From: Ectopseudomonas guguanensis
Lineage (GTDB): Bacteria > Pseudomonadota > Gammaproteobacteria > Pseudomonadales > Pseudomonadaceae
DNA length: 64,000 bases
NCBI RefSeq assembly: GCF_900104265.1
Contig: NZ_FNJJ01000002.1
Location: 297,370 to 361,369, forward strand
Direction: 5' to 3'
In this document: piece after piece, positions 37,266-46,186 of the stretch
How positions within the stretch are numbered: the first letter of the stretch is position 1
Layout of the letters: every line of letters starts with the position of its first letter
Program-made: the position numbers and the translations under genes
Notes under the pieces: model-generated
What the model was told of the DNA's origin: nothing
The model's database searches: none
Seen by the model: only the letters and a program-made list of their open reading frames with translations

Positions 37266-38258
37266 TCATCCCTTCCCGCGCTTGCGAAACTCCACCGGCG
37301 TTTCGCCGACCCAGCGCTTGAAGGCGCGGTAGAAGGTGCTCGGCTCGGAAAAGCCGGTGCGCTCGACTATCACCTCGATACGTTCGTCGGTCTTGAGCAG
37401 CAGCTCCTTGGCCAGGCGGCAGCGGTAGTCGGTGATCAGGTCGTTGAAGCGCACGCCGGCCATGGCCAGGCGCTCACGCAGACGCCGCGCCGGCATGTTC
37501 AGGCGGCCGGCCACCTGCTCCAGCGTCGCGCCGCCGTCGACCAGCAACTCGGCGATCAGCTCGCGTACCTGACGCACCAGATCCAGTCTTTCCACTTCTG
37601 CCAGTTGCCGCCGCGCCAGCGACTCATGCATGCGCAACAGCTCCGGGGCGGCGTGGCGCGAGGCCTTGTTCAGCACCGCGGCATCGAAGACCAGGGCGCA
37701 GTCCTCGGCGCCCAGGCGGGCCGGACAGCCATAGGTGGCCTGGTAGCGCTCGGCCGGCGCGCCTTCGGCGTGGATGAAGCGCACCTCGCGCGGGCGAAAA
37801 TCGTTTTCGGTCAGGGCAGCGAACAGCCGGATCACCGCGCCGGCCAGCATCTCCGGGAAATGTCGCGGCGTATCGGCCTCCACGCCCAGGGTCAGCACGG
37901 CCGTTTCACCATCCACGTCCAGACGTGCATTGAGGGTGTCGGAGAGCAGGCGCACGTAGCGCAGGGCATGGCGCAGGCCGGCGCCGAAGGTTTCGCTGGA
38001 GAGAAACAGGTATTCCAGCAGCAGGCCGTGGAAGGCCGGCAGGTGCTGGGCCAGGTAAAGGCCGACATGCTCCTCGCCGCACTCTTCGCTGGCGGCCTTC
38101 CAGAACGCCGCCTGCGCGGCGTGGGGGAAACGGCCGGCCGGCAGCCCGCCGGGCGGCAGGCCAACGCGTACCAGCACGCGGTCAGGATCGGTTCCGCTGG
38201 CACGCAGGGCATCGATTACCGGGCGCATCAGCGCCACATCGTCGGTCAGATCACGCAT
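37266..38258 (-). CDS. AraC-family transcriptional regulator
   Basis: A 330-residue regulator. The N-terminal ~220 residues form an arabinose-binding-like sensor domain (HFPEMLAGAVIRLFAALT and ERYQATYGCPA region); the C-terminal ~100 carry two helix-turn-helix motifs, the second being IEVIVERTGFSEPSTFYRAFKRWVG, a strong AraC signature. The start is ATG 38258. It lies convergent to the FabG gene and divergent from the MaoC gene, so it probably controls this lipid cluster. Its ligand may be a fatty-acid derivative; this is inference. Confidence 0.9.
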   Translation of the reverse strand: MRDLTDDVALMRPVIDALRASGTDPDRVLVRVGLPPGGLPAGRFPHAAQAAFWKAASEECGEEHVGLYLAQHLPAFHGLLLEYLFLSSETFGAGLRHALRYVRLLSDTLNARLDVDGETAVLTLGVEADTPRHFPEMLAGAVIRLFAALTENDFRPREVRFIHAEGAPAERYQATYGCPARLGAEDCALVFDAAVLNKASRHAAPELLRMHESLARRQLAEVERLDLVRQVRELIAELLVDGGATLEQVAGRLNMPARRLRERLAMAGVRFNDLITDYRCRLAKELLLKTDERIEVIVERTGFSEPSTFYRAFKRWVGETPVEFRKRGKG

Positions 38259-38434
38259 GATTCCCGCTGTTCTTTTTATTCGTGAGCGGCGCCATCTTAG
38301 GGCCGGCGAGCCACGCCGCGCAAACGGCGCATCGGAGCGATTGACTGACCCGCGCAGACACCAGGCAGAACAGCCAATGCCAGCACGGGTCTGAGGGTTA
38401 AGCTGCTGCCATCCCTTCGTCAAGGAGTTCGCCA

Positions 38435-39292
38435 ATGGCCATCGACTGGCTCGATCTCGATACCCCACCAGCCCTGCCCGGCCTGTTCCTGCGCGCCGCG
38501 CTGCGGCGCAAGGTCACCGGCCGCCAGTTGCCCGACCTGGGCCTGCGCTGCCGCGTGGACGTTAACCCGCAGCACCTGGCGCGCTATCGCCAGGTCTGCG
38601 GCCTGGCCGAGAACGCCTACCTGCCGCCTGTGTACCCGCATATCCTCGCTTTCCCGTTGCAAATGCAGCTGCTCACCGACCGCCGCTTCCCCTTCCCGCT
38701 GCTGGGCCTGGTGCACCTAGAGAACCGCATCCGCGTGCTACGCCCGCTGGGTGGGCTGGGGCCGTTCCAGTTCAGCGTGCAGGTGCGCGATCTGCAACCG
38801 CACGACAAGGGCGCCACCTTCAGCCTGATCACCCGCCTGGAGGACCAGCTCGGCCTGCTGTGGGAGGGCGATAGCCGCATCCTCTGTCGCGCCCTGCGCC
38901 TCGAGGGACAGCCGCAACCCCGAGCCGAACAGGAGCCCCTGCCGCTGGCGCCCCTGGCCGACTGGGCCGCACCTGCCGATACCGGCCGGCGTTACGCCCG
39001 CGTGGCGGGCGACTACAACCCGATCCACCTGCATGCCGTGACGGCAAAGCTGTTCGGTTTCCCCCGCGCCATCGCCCATGGTCTGTGGAACAAGGCGCGC
39101 AGCCTGGGCGCGCTGCAGGCTCACCTGCCACTGGCCGGCTACGAGGTGCAGGTGCGCTTCCAGAAACCGGTGCTGCTGCCCACCCACCTTGCCCTGCAGG
39201 CCAGCGAGCCGGCTGCAAGCGGCCAGTTCCGCCTGATCGGCGAAAACGATACGCCGCATATGACCGGGAGCTGGCAGCCGCTACCTGCCTGA
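38435..39292 (+). CDS. MaoC-like hot-dog hydratase
   Basis: A 285-residue double-hot-dog protein. The hydratase-2 motif is present in the C-terminal half: GDYNPIHLHAVTAKLFGFPRAIAHGLW, with the Asp, Asn and His of the catalytic site. The N-terminal half is a degenerate second hot-dog fold. MaoC proteins hydrate enoyl-CoA to (R)-3-hydroxyacyl-CoA, fitting the neighbouring FabG and thiolase in a reversible fatty-acyl-CoA route, for example supplying (R)-hydroxyacyl units. Confidence 0.9.
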   Translation: MAIDWLDLDTPPALPGLFLRAALRRKVTGRQLPDLGLRCRVDVNPQHLARYRQVCGLAENAYLPPVYPHILAFPLQMQLLTDRRFPFPLLGLVHLENRIRVLRPLGGLGPFQFSVQVRDLQPHDKGATFSLITRLEDQLGLLWEGDSRILCRALRLEGQPQPRAEQEPLPLAPLADWAAPADTGRRYARVAGDYNPIHLHAVTAKLFGFPRAIAHGLWNKARSLGALQAHLPLAGYEVQVRFQKPVLLPTHLALQASEPAASGQFRLIGENDTPHMTGSWQPLPA

Positions 39293-39293
39293 C

Positions 39294-39358
39294 GTAGCCC
39301 GGATGCAATCCGGGGTGGATAGTCTCGATGCGCGCCCCCGGATCGCATCCGGGCTACG
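39294..39358. repeat. REP pair of the RAYT family type
   Basis: GTAGCCCGGATGCAATCCGG (39294-39313, continuing GG) and, inverted, CCCCGGATCGCATCCGGGCT (39336-39355, continuing ACG). This is the same repeat that flanks the transposase gene at 49416-49946. Confidence 0.82.
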
Positions 39359-39372
39359 GAGTGAGCATTTGG

Positions 39373-39440
39373 TGTAGGAGCGAGCTCTGCTCGCGAATCT
39401 GGCCAGCGCAAGCGCTTCGCGAGCAGAGCTCGCTCCTACA
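39373..39440. repeat. perfect palindrome with 25-bp arms
   Basis: Arms 39373-39397 (TGTAGGAGCGAGCTCTGCTC then GCGAA) and 39416-39440 are exact reverse complements over 25 bases around an 18-base loop. It is a different family from the adjacent REP pair. The remaining 90 bp to the next gene carry only its ribosome site. A hairpin RNA 25 bp long is predicted if transcribed. Confidence 0.85.
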
Positions 39441-39530
39441 AAAGCCCAAACTCTTCCGCTGTTTGCCCGCCAACAACTTGCAGCACGCTCCTTTCGGACC
39501 GAAGCTATGCGGCTCGAAAGGAGCCGCACC

Positions 39531-39836
39531 ATGAACATCGCTGCACTCACCGCGCGCATGCACGCCATTCGCGATCACAACGATTGGCGCCGTTACCAGA
39601 GCCCGAAGAACCTGGCCATGGCCGCCAGCGTGGAAATGGCCGAGCTGGTGGAAATCTTCCAGTGGCTGAGCGAGGAGCAGTCCCGCCAGCTGTCCCCCGA
39701 ACAGCTCGCCCACGCCGGGCAGGAAGTGGCCGACGTGGTGCTCTACCTCCTGCAACTGTGCAGCGAGCTGGGCCTGGACATGAACCAGGTGGTGCTCGAC
39801 AAGCTCGCCGACAACGAACGGCGCTTCCTCAAATGA
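39531..39836 (+). CDS. MazG-like nucleotide pyrophosphohydrolase
   Basis: A 101-residue all-helical NTP pyrophosphatase of the MazG-like group. The metal-binding acidic residues are in SVEMAELVEIFQW (ExxE) and HAGQEVADVVLYLLQL (ExxD). It would hydrolyse a non-canonical or excess (d)NTP. The start is ATG 39531 after AAAGGAG. The stop overlaps the cmoM start (ATGA), so they are coupled. Confidence 0.9.
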   Translation: MNIAALTARMHAIRDHNDWRRYQSPKNLAMAASVEMAELVEIFQWLSEEQSRQLSPEQLAHAGQEVADVVLYLLQLCSELGLDMNQVVLDKLADNERRFLK

Positions 39837-40582
39837 GCGACCGCCACTTCGACGAACTCGCCACCCGCTTCGCCGAGAAGATCTACGGCGGCGCCAAGGG
39901 TGCCATCCGCCTCGCCGTGCTGCAGGCCGACCTGGCCGAAGCACTGCCGGACCGGCCGCTGCGTGTGCTGGATGTCGGTGCCGGCCTCGGCCACATGAGC
40001 CTGTGGCTGGCCCAGCGTGGTCATGACGTCACCCTGGCCGAACCCGCCGAACCCATGCTCGAAGGGGCTCGCCAGCGCTTCACCGAGGCTGGACAGCACG
40101 CCACCTTCATCCAGGCGCCCTGGCAGGAACTGCTCGGCCAGCTGCAGCAGCCCTTCGATCTGGTGCTGTGCCATGCCGTACTGGAATGGCTGGCCGAGCC
40201 GGCGGCCATCCTGCCGGTGCTGCACCAGCTGACGGCCAAGGACGGCTGGCTGTCGCTGGCCTTCTACAACAAGGACGCGCTGATCTACCGCAACCTGCTC
40301 AAGGGGCATTTTCGCAAGCTGCGCAAGGAACGCTTCGCTGGCGAAGGCCAGAGCCTGACCCCGCAACGCCCGCTCGACCCAAGGGAGCTGGACGCGCAAC
40401 TCGGCGAACACTGGCAGGTCGAAAGCCGTAGCGGCGTGCGCGTGTTCCACGACTACATGCCGCAGGAATTCCAGACCAAGGCCGAGCTGATCGACCTGCT
40501 GGAAATGGAGCTGGCCCATCGGCGCCACCCGACTTTCACCGGCCTGGGCCGCTACCTGCACTGGATCTGTCGACCGACCTGA
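39833..40582 (+). CDS. cmoM: tRNA 5-carboxymethoxyuridine methyltransferase
   Basis: A 249-residue SAM-dependent methyltransferase. It follows E. coli CmoM (SmtA) at MSDRHFDELATRFAEKIYG, VLDVGAGLGHMSLWLA (SAM site), CHAVLEWLAEP, SLAFYNKDAL and GVRVFHDYM. CmoM makes the methyl ester of cmo5U at tRNA position 34, widening wobble decoding. It overlaps the MazG-like gene by four bases. Confidence 0.9.
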   Translation: MSDRHFDELATRFAEKIYGGAKGAIRLAVLQADLAEALPDRPLRVLDVGAGLGHMSLWLAQRGHDVTLAEPAEPMLEGARQRFTEAGQHATFIQAPWQELLGQLQQPFDLVLCHAVLEWLAEPAAILPVLHQLTAKDGWLSLAFYNKDALIYRNLLKGHFRKLRKERFAGEGQSLTPQRPLDPRELDAQLGEHWQVESRSGVRVFHDYMPQEFQTKAELIDLLEMELAHRRHPTFTGLGRYLHWICRPT

Positions 40583-40657
40583 GCGCATTGGACGAAGCCG
40601 GTAGCCCGGCGTAGCCTGAAGCCATCGGGGATGTCGCGCACGACCACGGAGACGACC

Positions 40658-41239
40658 ATGCGCACCGCCATAGCCATACTCATCCTGCCGCTGCTGGCTG
40701 CCTGCCAGAGCCACAACCCCTACCAGGCCGAATCGCTGCCAATGCCCCCGGCACCACCCGAGGCGGCCAGCACATTCGACCGCAGCGCCTACCCGGCAGC
40801 GCCGCGCGATTACGGCCGCTACCGCAGCTGGAGCTGGCTGGACGGCCGAGCGCCCAGCGGCGAGCAACTGGCCGACAGCGTCAGCGCCGGCCTCGATCAG
40901 TACGGCTTGCGCCCGGCGCTCAACGGCCCAGGCGACCTGCTGGTGCGCGCCTACATCAGCCAGGAAACCCGTCTGCGCCAGTACCAGGACAACGTCGGCG
41001 GCTACTATGGCACCGGCAGCCACTGGGATCGCCACTACGGTGCTTACGGCGGCGTACCCATCGTGCGTACCTACGAACAGAGAGTGGCCGTTGTGCGTAT
41101 CGAACTGATCGACCCACGCGACCATCAGGTGGTCTGGTCGGGCAGCGGCGAAGCCCTGGCCGGCAAGGACCAGGCGGCCCAGGCCGATGCCATGCGCGTG
41201 GCCATCCGCGCCGCGCTGGACGGCTACCCACCCTATTGA
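40658..41239 (+). CDS. DUF4136 lipoprotein
   Basis: A 193-residue predicted lipoprotein. A signal with lipobox LLAAC (C18) starts from ATG 40658. The DUF4136 fold is marked by [13 protein letters not shown] near the N-terminus and [11 protein letters not shown] near the C-terminus. An aromatic/Gly-rich segment ([21 protein letters not shown]) interrupts the core. It lies 22 bases before a paralogue. Function unknown; envelope location is expected. Confidence 0.87.
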   Translation: MRTAIAILILPLLAACQSHNPYQAESLPMPPAPPEAASTFDRSAYPAAPRDYGRYRSWSWLDGRAPSGEQLADSVSAGLDQYGLRPALNGPGDLLVRAYISQETRLRQYQDNVGGYYGTGSHWDRHYGAYGGVPIVRTYEQRVAVVRIELIDPRDHQVVWSGSGEALAGKDQAAQADAMRVAIRAALDGYPPY

Positions 41240-41261
41240 TCGACTGCCTCTGGAGAGCATC

Positions 41262-41816
41262 ATGCGTACCCTGCCCTACCTGCTCCTCGCCTTGCTGCTG
41301 AGCGGCTGCGCCAGCGTCAGCCTGGAGCGCGACTTCGACCCCAGCCGTGACTTCGCCGCCTACCGTACCTGGAGCTGGATGGACGACAAGCTCGCCTATC
41401 AGCCCGATGACGCCCGCCTGAAAAGCGACATCACCGAGGCCCGCATCAGCCAGGCCGTGGCCGAACAGCTCGACCAGCGCGGCCTGCGCCAGGCAGCCGA
41501 TGGCAAGGGCGACCTCAAGGTGCAGAGCGTGCTGATCGTCGACGAGCGTCAGGACCAGATCACCACCCAGTACGGCGGTGGCTGGGGGGGCTATTGGGGC
41601 GGTTACTGGGGCGGCCCGGCCTTCACCGAAACGCGCCGCGTGGACTACAAGGTCGCCACCCTGCAGATCGACCTGTACGATGCCCGCGACGGCAAGCTGG
41701 TCTGGCGTGGCAGTGGCGAACAGGTAATGCGCAGCCAGCCGCCGACACCGGCAGAACGCGAACAGGCTATCCGCGAAACCGTCACCCAGGTGCTCTCGCA
41801 GTATCCGCCGCGCTGA
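41262..41816 (+). CDS. DUF4136 lipoprotein, second copy
   Basis: A 184-residue paralogue of the preceding gene, with lipobox LLSGC (C17). RDFAAYRTWSWMDD, GLRQAADGKGDLKVQ and LVWRGSGEQVM match the DUF4136 core. A repeat GGWGGYWGGYWGG in the middle (about residues 106-119) takes the place of the aromatic segment in copy one. The two genes are probably co-transcribed. The Trp/Tyr/Gly block may form an exposed loop. Confidence 0.88.
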   Translation: MRTLPYLLLALLLSGCASVSLERDFDPSRDFAAYRTWSWMDDKLAYQPDDARLKSDITEARISQAVAEQLDQRGLRQAADGKGDLKVQSVLIVDERQDQITTQYGGGWGGYWGGYWGGPAFTETRRVDYKVATLQIDLYDARDGKLVWRGSGEQVMRSQPPTPAEREQAIRETVTQVLSQYPPR

Positions 41817-41832
41817 ACAAGGACCTTTCGTT

Positions 41833-42318
41833 TTGAATGCTGAGCTGCACTATCGCCCGGCCACCGCCGCCGATCTCGACGAGGTGGTCGGCTTCCCGCA
41901 GAACGTCGATGAATTGTTCTTCTGCTACCCCAAGGCCGTCTGGCCGCTGAACGTCGGCCAGCTCGCCGCGGCCATCGCCGAACGCCGCGAAAGCACGGTC
42001 GCCGAACTCGACGGCAGGATCGCCGGCTTCGCCAATTTCTACCAGTGGCAGCACGGCGAGTTCTGCGCCCTGGGCAACCTGATGGTGGCGCCCTGGGCGC
42101 GCAGCCGGGGCGTGGCCCAGTACCTGGTCGAGGTGATGGAAACCCTCGCACGGCAGCGTTACAAGGCGCCGCTGATGAAGGTTTCCTGCTTCAACGCCAA
42201 TGCCGGCGGCCTGCTGCTCTACAGCCGCCTGGGCTACAACGCCATCGGCATCGTCGAGCGCCGCGCGCCCGATGGCAGCCGCGTCGCCCTGGTGCAACTG
42301 GAAAAGCCTCTGCCGTAA
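41833..42318 (+). CDS. GNAT-family acetyltransferase with TTG start
   Basis: A 161-residue GNAT protein. Motif A reads LGNLMVAPWARSRGVAQYLVEVM with the R-G-x-A acetyl-CoA loop; motif B includes LYSRLGYNAIGIVERR. The only start that keeps the N-terminal beta strand (LHYRPATAADLDEVV) is TTG 41833, with AAGGA nine bases upstream. It follows the DUF4136 pair and precedes a transporter in the same direction. Substrate unknown. Confidence 0.85.
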   Translation: MNAELHYRPATAADLDEVVGFPQNVDELFFCYPKAVWPLNVGQLAAAIAERRESTVAELDGRIAGFANFYQWQHGEFCALGNLMVAPWARSRGVAQYLVEVMETLARQRYKAPLMKVSCFNANAGGLLLYSRLGYNAIGIVERRAPDGSRVALVQLEKPLP

Positions 42319-42354
42319 CGCCCTTCATCTCACTTGTCCCTTCTGGAGTTGCCC

Positions 42355-42804
42355 ATGAATCATGTCAGCGGCTGGCTGCTCGCCCTGCCGTTCATCGCCG
42401 GCGCCGTGCTGCCGCTGCAGGCCGGCATCAACGGCCAGCTTGCCCGCCATCTCTCCAGCGTGCTGGCCGCGGCGTTGATCTCCTTCAGCGTGGGCGGCCT
42501 GGCGCTGCTGCTGATGACCCTCGGCCAGCGCGAAATGCCCGGCCTCGGCGCGCTCAGAGCGCTGACCTGGTGGCACTGGAGCGGCGGTCTGCTCGGCGCC
42601 TTCTTCATCGCCACCGCCGCTTTCGCCGGGCCGCGGGTCGGTGCGCTGCTGTTCATGGTGCTGGTGATCGCCGGCCAGTTGGCCATGGCCATCACCCTCG
42701 ACCATTTCGGCTGGGCCGGTTTTCGCGAATCGCCCATCACCTTCGGCAAGGTCGCCGGGCTGCTGCTGATCGTTGCCGGCATCTGGATGATTCGCCGCGG
42801 CTGA
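42355..42804 (+). CDS. DMT-superfamily YdcZ (DUF606) membrane protein
   Basis: A 149-residue inner-membrane protein of about five helices, the usual size of the DUF606 half-transporters. The segment VLPLQAGINGQLARHLSSVLAAALISFSVG is the family signature. The substrate is unknown; homologues often work as pairs, but no second copy is adjacent. The start is ATG 42355 after CTGGAG. A GNAT gene precedes it. Confidence 0.87.
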   Translation: MNHVSGWLLALPFIAGAVLPLQAGINGQLARHLSSVLAAALISFSVGGLALLLMTLGQREMPGLGALRALTWWHWSGGLLGAFFIATAAFAGPRVGALLFMVLVIAGQLAMAITLDHFGWAGFRESPITFGKVAGLLLIVAGIWMIRRG

Positions 42805-42964
42805 CGAGCGGCGGCCAATACTGGCAAATGGACATCCTTACCGTCACAAAAAGGCGCTATGCTCAGACAGGCAGTTTCTGTGATCACAAAAAGCCCCTGG
42901 AGAAGGTTCCGATGTCCTCTGCGACGGCCCAACGGTGGCCGCCAGTGATAGCGGGCCAGACAAC

Positions 42965-44092
42965 ATGACCGACGCCGAAGTACCGCGCCAGCTCAACACC
43001 TTCGCCCTGTGGCGGGAAGTGGATGACACCCGCATCCGCACCCGCCTGGGGGGCGTCTTCTATCTGCTCGCCTGGCTGCTGACCTGGGTGTTCAGCGCCG
43101 CACCGGGCGAGCTGATCATCAGCGGCGTGCTGGGTTGCGCACTGTTCGGCGCGCTGCTGGCGGCGCGCCTGCTGCACCGCCCCGATGAGGTGGACGATCC
43201 CGTGCAACTGCAGCGCTGGCTCGATCGCCACTGGGGGCTGATCCTGCTGACCGCGCTGTGCTGGGGCCAGGCCCACGCGCTGGCGATCTACAGCGACGCC
43301 TACAACGACTCGGAAATCATCGCCACCCTGGCCACGGTAGCCTTCAGCACGGCGATGACCTTCAATTTCGCCATGCGTCGTGGTCGCGCCCTGCTGGCAT
43401 TGGCCCTGCTCTACCTGCCGGGCCTGGCGGTGATGGCGCTGAACTGGCAGCAACAGCATACGACGCTGATCACCCTGGCCTGCTACCTCGGCTACCTGGT
43501 ACTGGTGCTCGGCCGCAACCACCGGGAATACCGCGCCACGCTCGACCTGGAACTGAAACTGCTGGAACAGCAGAGCCAGCTCGACCTGCTCAGCCGCACC
43601 GACAGCCTGACCCAGCTGGGCAACCGCTATCAGTTCAACAACCTGTTCCCCAGCCTGGTGGCCAATGCCGTGCGTCGGGGCGAGCCGCTGTCGCTGGTGC
43701 TGATGGACATCGACTTCTTCAAGAAAGTGAACGACGAACACGGCCATGCCGGTGGCGATGCCTGCCTCAGTGCCTTTGCCGAGCGCATGCGCAGGGTGTT
43801 TCGCCGTGACGCAGACGCCCTGCTGCGCCTCGGCGGCGAGGAGTTCGGCGTGCTGCTGCCGGGCACCACCCTGGCCCAGGCCTGGGACCTGGCCGAGCAC
43901 TTTCGTCAGGAGCTGGAAACCGAAGGCCTGCTGCTGGCCGGTCAGCGCCTGGCCCTGACTACCAGCCTGGGCGTCGGCTGTTTCGACAAACGCCAGGACA
44001 GTGATGCCGACGCCTTCTTCCGCCGCGTCGACAGCGCCCTGTACCGGGCCAAGCGCGAGGGCCGCAACCGCCTGGTCGCGGCCGATCACTGA
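42965..44092 (+). CDS. membrane diguanylate cyclase
   Basis: A 375-residue diguanylate cyclase with an N-terminal six-helix membrane sensor (about residues 25-195, LGGVFYLLAWLLTWVF to LITLACYLGYLVLVL) and a C-terminal GGDEF domain. The active site is GGEEF (290-294) and the inhibitory site RDAD (281-284) is intact, so it should make c-di-GMP with product feedback. The start is ATG 42965; an in-frame extension to 42935 is possible. It is convergent with the chemoreceptor gene. Confidence 0.92.
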   Translation: MTDAEVPRQLNTFALWREVDDTRIRTRLGGVFYLLAWLLTWVFSAAPGELIISGVLGCALFGALLAARLLHRPDEVDDPVQLQRWLDRHWGLILLTALCWGQAHALAIYSDAYNDSEIIATLATVAFSTAMTFNFAMRRGRALLALALLYLPGLAVMALNWQQQHTTLITLACYLGYLVLVLGRNHREYRATLDLELKLLEQQSQLDLLSRTDSLTQLGNRYQFNNLFPSLVANAVRRGEPLSLVLMDIDFFKKVNDEHGHAGGDACLSAFAERMRRVFRRDADALLRLGGEEFGVLLPGTTLAQAWDLAEHFRQELETEGLLLAGQRLALTTSLGVGCFDKRQDSDADAFFRRVDSALYRAKREGRNRLVAADH

Positions 44093-44108
44093 GAACGGGC
44101 CTCAGGAA

Positions 44109-46040
44109 TTACAGCCTGAACTTGCCCATCTGCCCCGCCAGGTCATCGGCCAGGCGGCTCAGCGTCTGGCAATCCTCGCGGCAGGCGCGCACTTCACCCG
44201 CCGTGGCATGCGCCAGGTCGGCGATGCCCTGCACGTTGCGGTTGATCTCCTCGGTCACCGAACTCTGTTCCTCGGTCGCTGCCGCCACCTGGGTGTTCAT
44301 GTCGCTGATGCGCTCGACCTGCTCGGTGATCGCCCCGAGCGACTGCCCCGTACGCTGGCTGGACTCGACGCCGGTGTGAGTGGCCGACTGGCCGGCGTGC
44401 ATCGAACTGACGGCGGTTTCCGCACCCTGCTTGAGGCGCTGGATCATCTGCTGGATTTCGTCGGTGGAGGCCTGGGTGCGGCTGGCCAGGGTGCGCACCT
44501 CATCGGCGACCACGGCGAAACCGCGGCCCATCTCGCCGGCCCGCGCCGCCTCGATGGCAGCGTTGAGCGCCAGCAGATTGGTCTGCTCGGAGATGCCGCG
44601 GATCACCGCCAGCACCTGGTCGATGGAGGCGACCTGCTCGGCCAGTTCGCCCACCGCCTCGGCGGCGCTGCCGATATCGGCGGACATCCGCTCGATATGG
44701 GCAATGGATTGTCCCACCACCTGGCGCGCGGTCTTCGCCTCCTCGCGCGCCGTGTGCGAGGACTGCGCGGCATTGCTGGCGTTGCGCGCGATTTCCTGCA
44801 CGGTCAGGCCCATCTCGTGTACAGCGGTGGCCACCATGTCGGTCATCTCCTGCTGCTGCCCGGCGCGCCCGGCGGTATTCTCCACCACCCGCGCCACCTG
44901 GCCGACCGCGGTACGCAGGCGCTCGCTGGTGGCCAGCACGTCGCCGATCAGCTCGCGCTGGCTGGCCAGGAAGCGGTTGAAGCCGCGGGCCAGGTCGCCC
45001 AGCTCGTCGGCCCGTGACTCGTCGAGGCGCCGCGTCAGGTCGCCGCCACCGCCACCGATTTCCACCAGCGCCTGGGTGACCTGGCGGATCGGCCGCACCA
45101 GCCCGCGCGCCAGCCACACCACCAGGCCGAGGAACAACAGCGCCACGGCGATGCCGATCAGGCTGGTCAGCAGCAACGCCTGACGCGCCTCGGCATAGAT
45201 TTCCGCCTCCGGCACCTCGCTGACCAGCAGCCAGTCGATGCTGGCGAACTTCTGCGCCACGGCGAGAAAGGTCTCGCCGCCGCGCTCGAAGCGCACCGCG
45301 CGGCCATCGCCGGCCAGCGCCAGACGGCCGGCATCGGCGCCGAACAGCTCGTCGAGCTTGCCGTTGCCACTCAATTCCGAGCGTGGATGCACCTTGACGT
45401 TGCCCTGGCCGTCGATCAGGAACACTTGACCACGCTCGCCGAAGCGGAACTCGCTGATCATCCTCGACATGCCCGCCAGGTCGTAGCCCAGCCCGGAAAC
45501 GCCGAGGGTCTTGCCGCCACGCTTGATGCGCTGGTTGATGAACAGCGTGGGCAGACGCGTGGTCTTGTCGATATCGATCTCCAGCACGCGGTCACGGTCG
45601 CTGTCGACCAGGCGATAGAACCACTGGTTCTCTGCCTGGCTGCGGTCGAGGGTGCGCATCAGTCCTTCGCCGGTGGTGTAGTTGCCACTGGCCAGGGCGA
45701 CGATGGAAGTGGTCATGGCGTTCTGCTGGGCGCGCACGCCTTCGAGATAGCGGGCGAACTCGTCGCGCCGCGCGGCATCCTCACCGGCAGCCAGCCAGTC
45801 CTGCACCAGGCTGTTCTCGGCAATCGAAGCGTTGGCCGTGATCGGCGCGGTCAGCACGCGCTCCAGATCGTTGCGTATCGCCAGCACCCTAGCCGGCAGC
45901 GCCTCTTCGATCAGGTAGCGCTCGGTCAGACGGTCGACCACCGCCGAGTAGATGCCCACGACGATCAGAATGCTGGCCAGCAGGGCGGCGCCCATGCTGA
46001 GTATCAACTGCCATTGGATACTGCGCTGCCATAGACGCAT
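44109..46040 (-). CDS. methyl-accepting chemotaxis protein
   Basis: A 643-residue transmembrane chemoreceptor. Helix 1 (about 9-32) and helix 2 (about 290-312) bracket a large periplasmic Cache-type domain of about 260 residues (segments [20 protein letters not shown] and [15 protein letters not shown] are typical of such sensors). A HAMP domain follows, with a run of five glycines ([12 protein letters not shown]), then the signalling hairpin with its conserved tip [20 protein letters not shown]. The start is ATG 46040 after GGAG. No chemotaxis genes are adjacent; the ligand is unknown. Confidence 0.92.
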   Translation of the reverse strand: MRLWQRSIQWQLILSMGAALLASILIVVGIYSAVVDRLTERYLIEEALPARVLAIRNDLERVLTAPITANASIAENSLVQDWLAAGEDAARRDEFARYLEGVRAQQNAMTTSIVALASGNYTTGEGLMRTLDRSQAENQWFYRLVDSDRDRVLEIDIDKTTRLPTLFINQRIKRGGKTLGVSGLGYDLAGMSRMISEFRFGERGQVFLIDGQGNVKVHPRSELSGNGKLDELFGADAGRLALAGDGRAVRFERGGETFLAVAQKFASIDWLLVSEVPEAEIYAEARQALLLTSLIGIAVALLFLGLVVWLARGLVRPIRQVTQALVEIGGGGGDLTRRLDESRADELGDLARGFNRFLASQRELIGDVLATSERLRTAVGQVARVVENTAGRAGQQQEMTDMVATAVHEMGLTVQEIARNASNAAQSSHTAREEAKTARQVVGQSIAHIERMSADIGSAAEAVGELAEQVASIDQVLAVIRGISEQTNLLALNAAIEAARAGEMGRGFAVVADEVRTLASRTQASTDEIQQMIQRLKQGAETAVSSMHAGQSATHTGVESSQRTGQSLGAITEQVERISDMNTQVAAATEEQSSVTEEINRNVQGIADLAHATAGEVRACREDCQTLSRLADDLAGQMGKFRL

Positions 46041-46186
46041 AGGGCTCTCCGGAGAAGTGCAGGATTGATTGGATACAATCATGTCCACAATATTACAGGC
46101 GGACTCATACGAAAACCCTATCGGCGCTGCGGACGAAGAAATGAGCCTTTCCTGTCGTTTTCAGACGTACGGAAGGCTGCGCCCCT

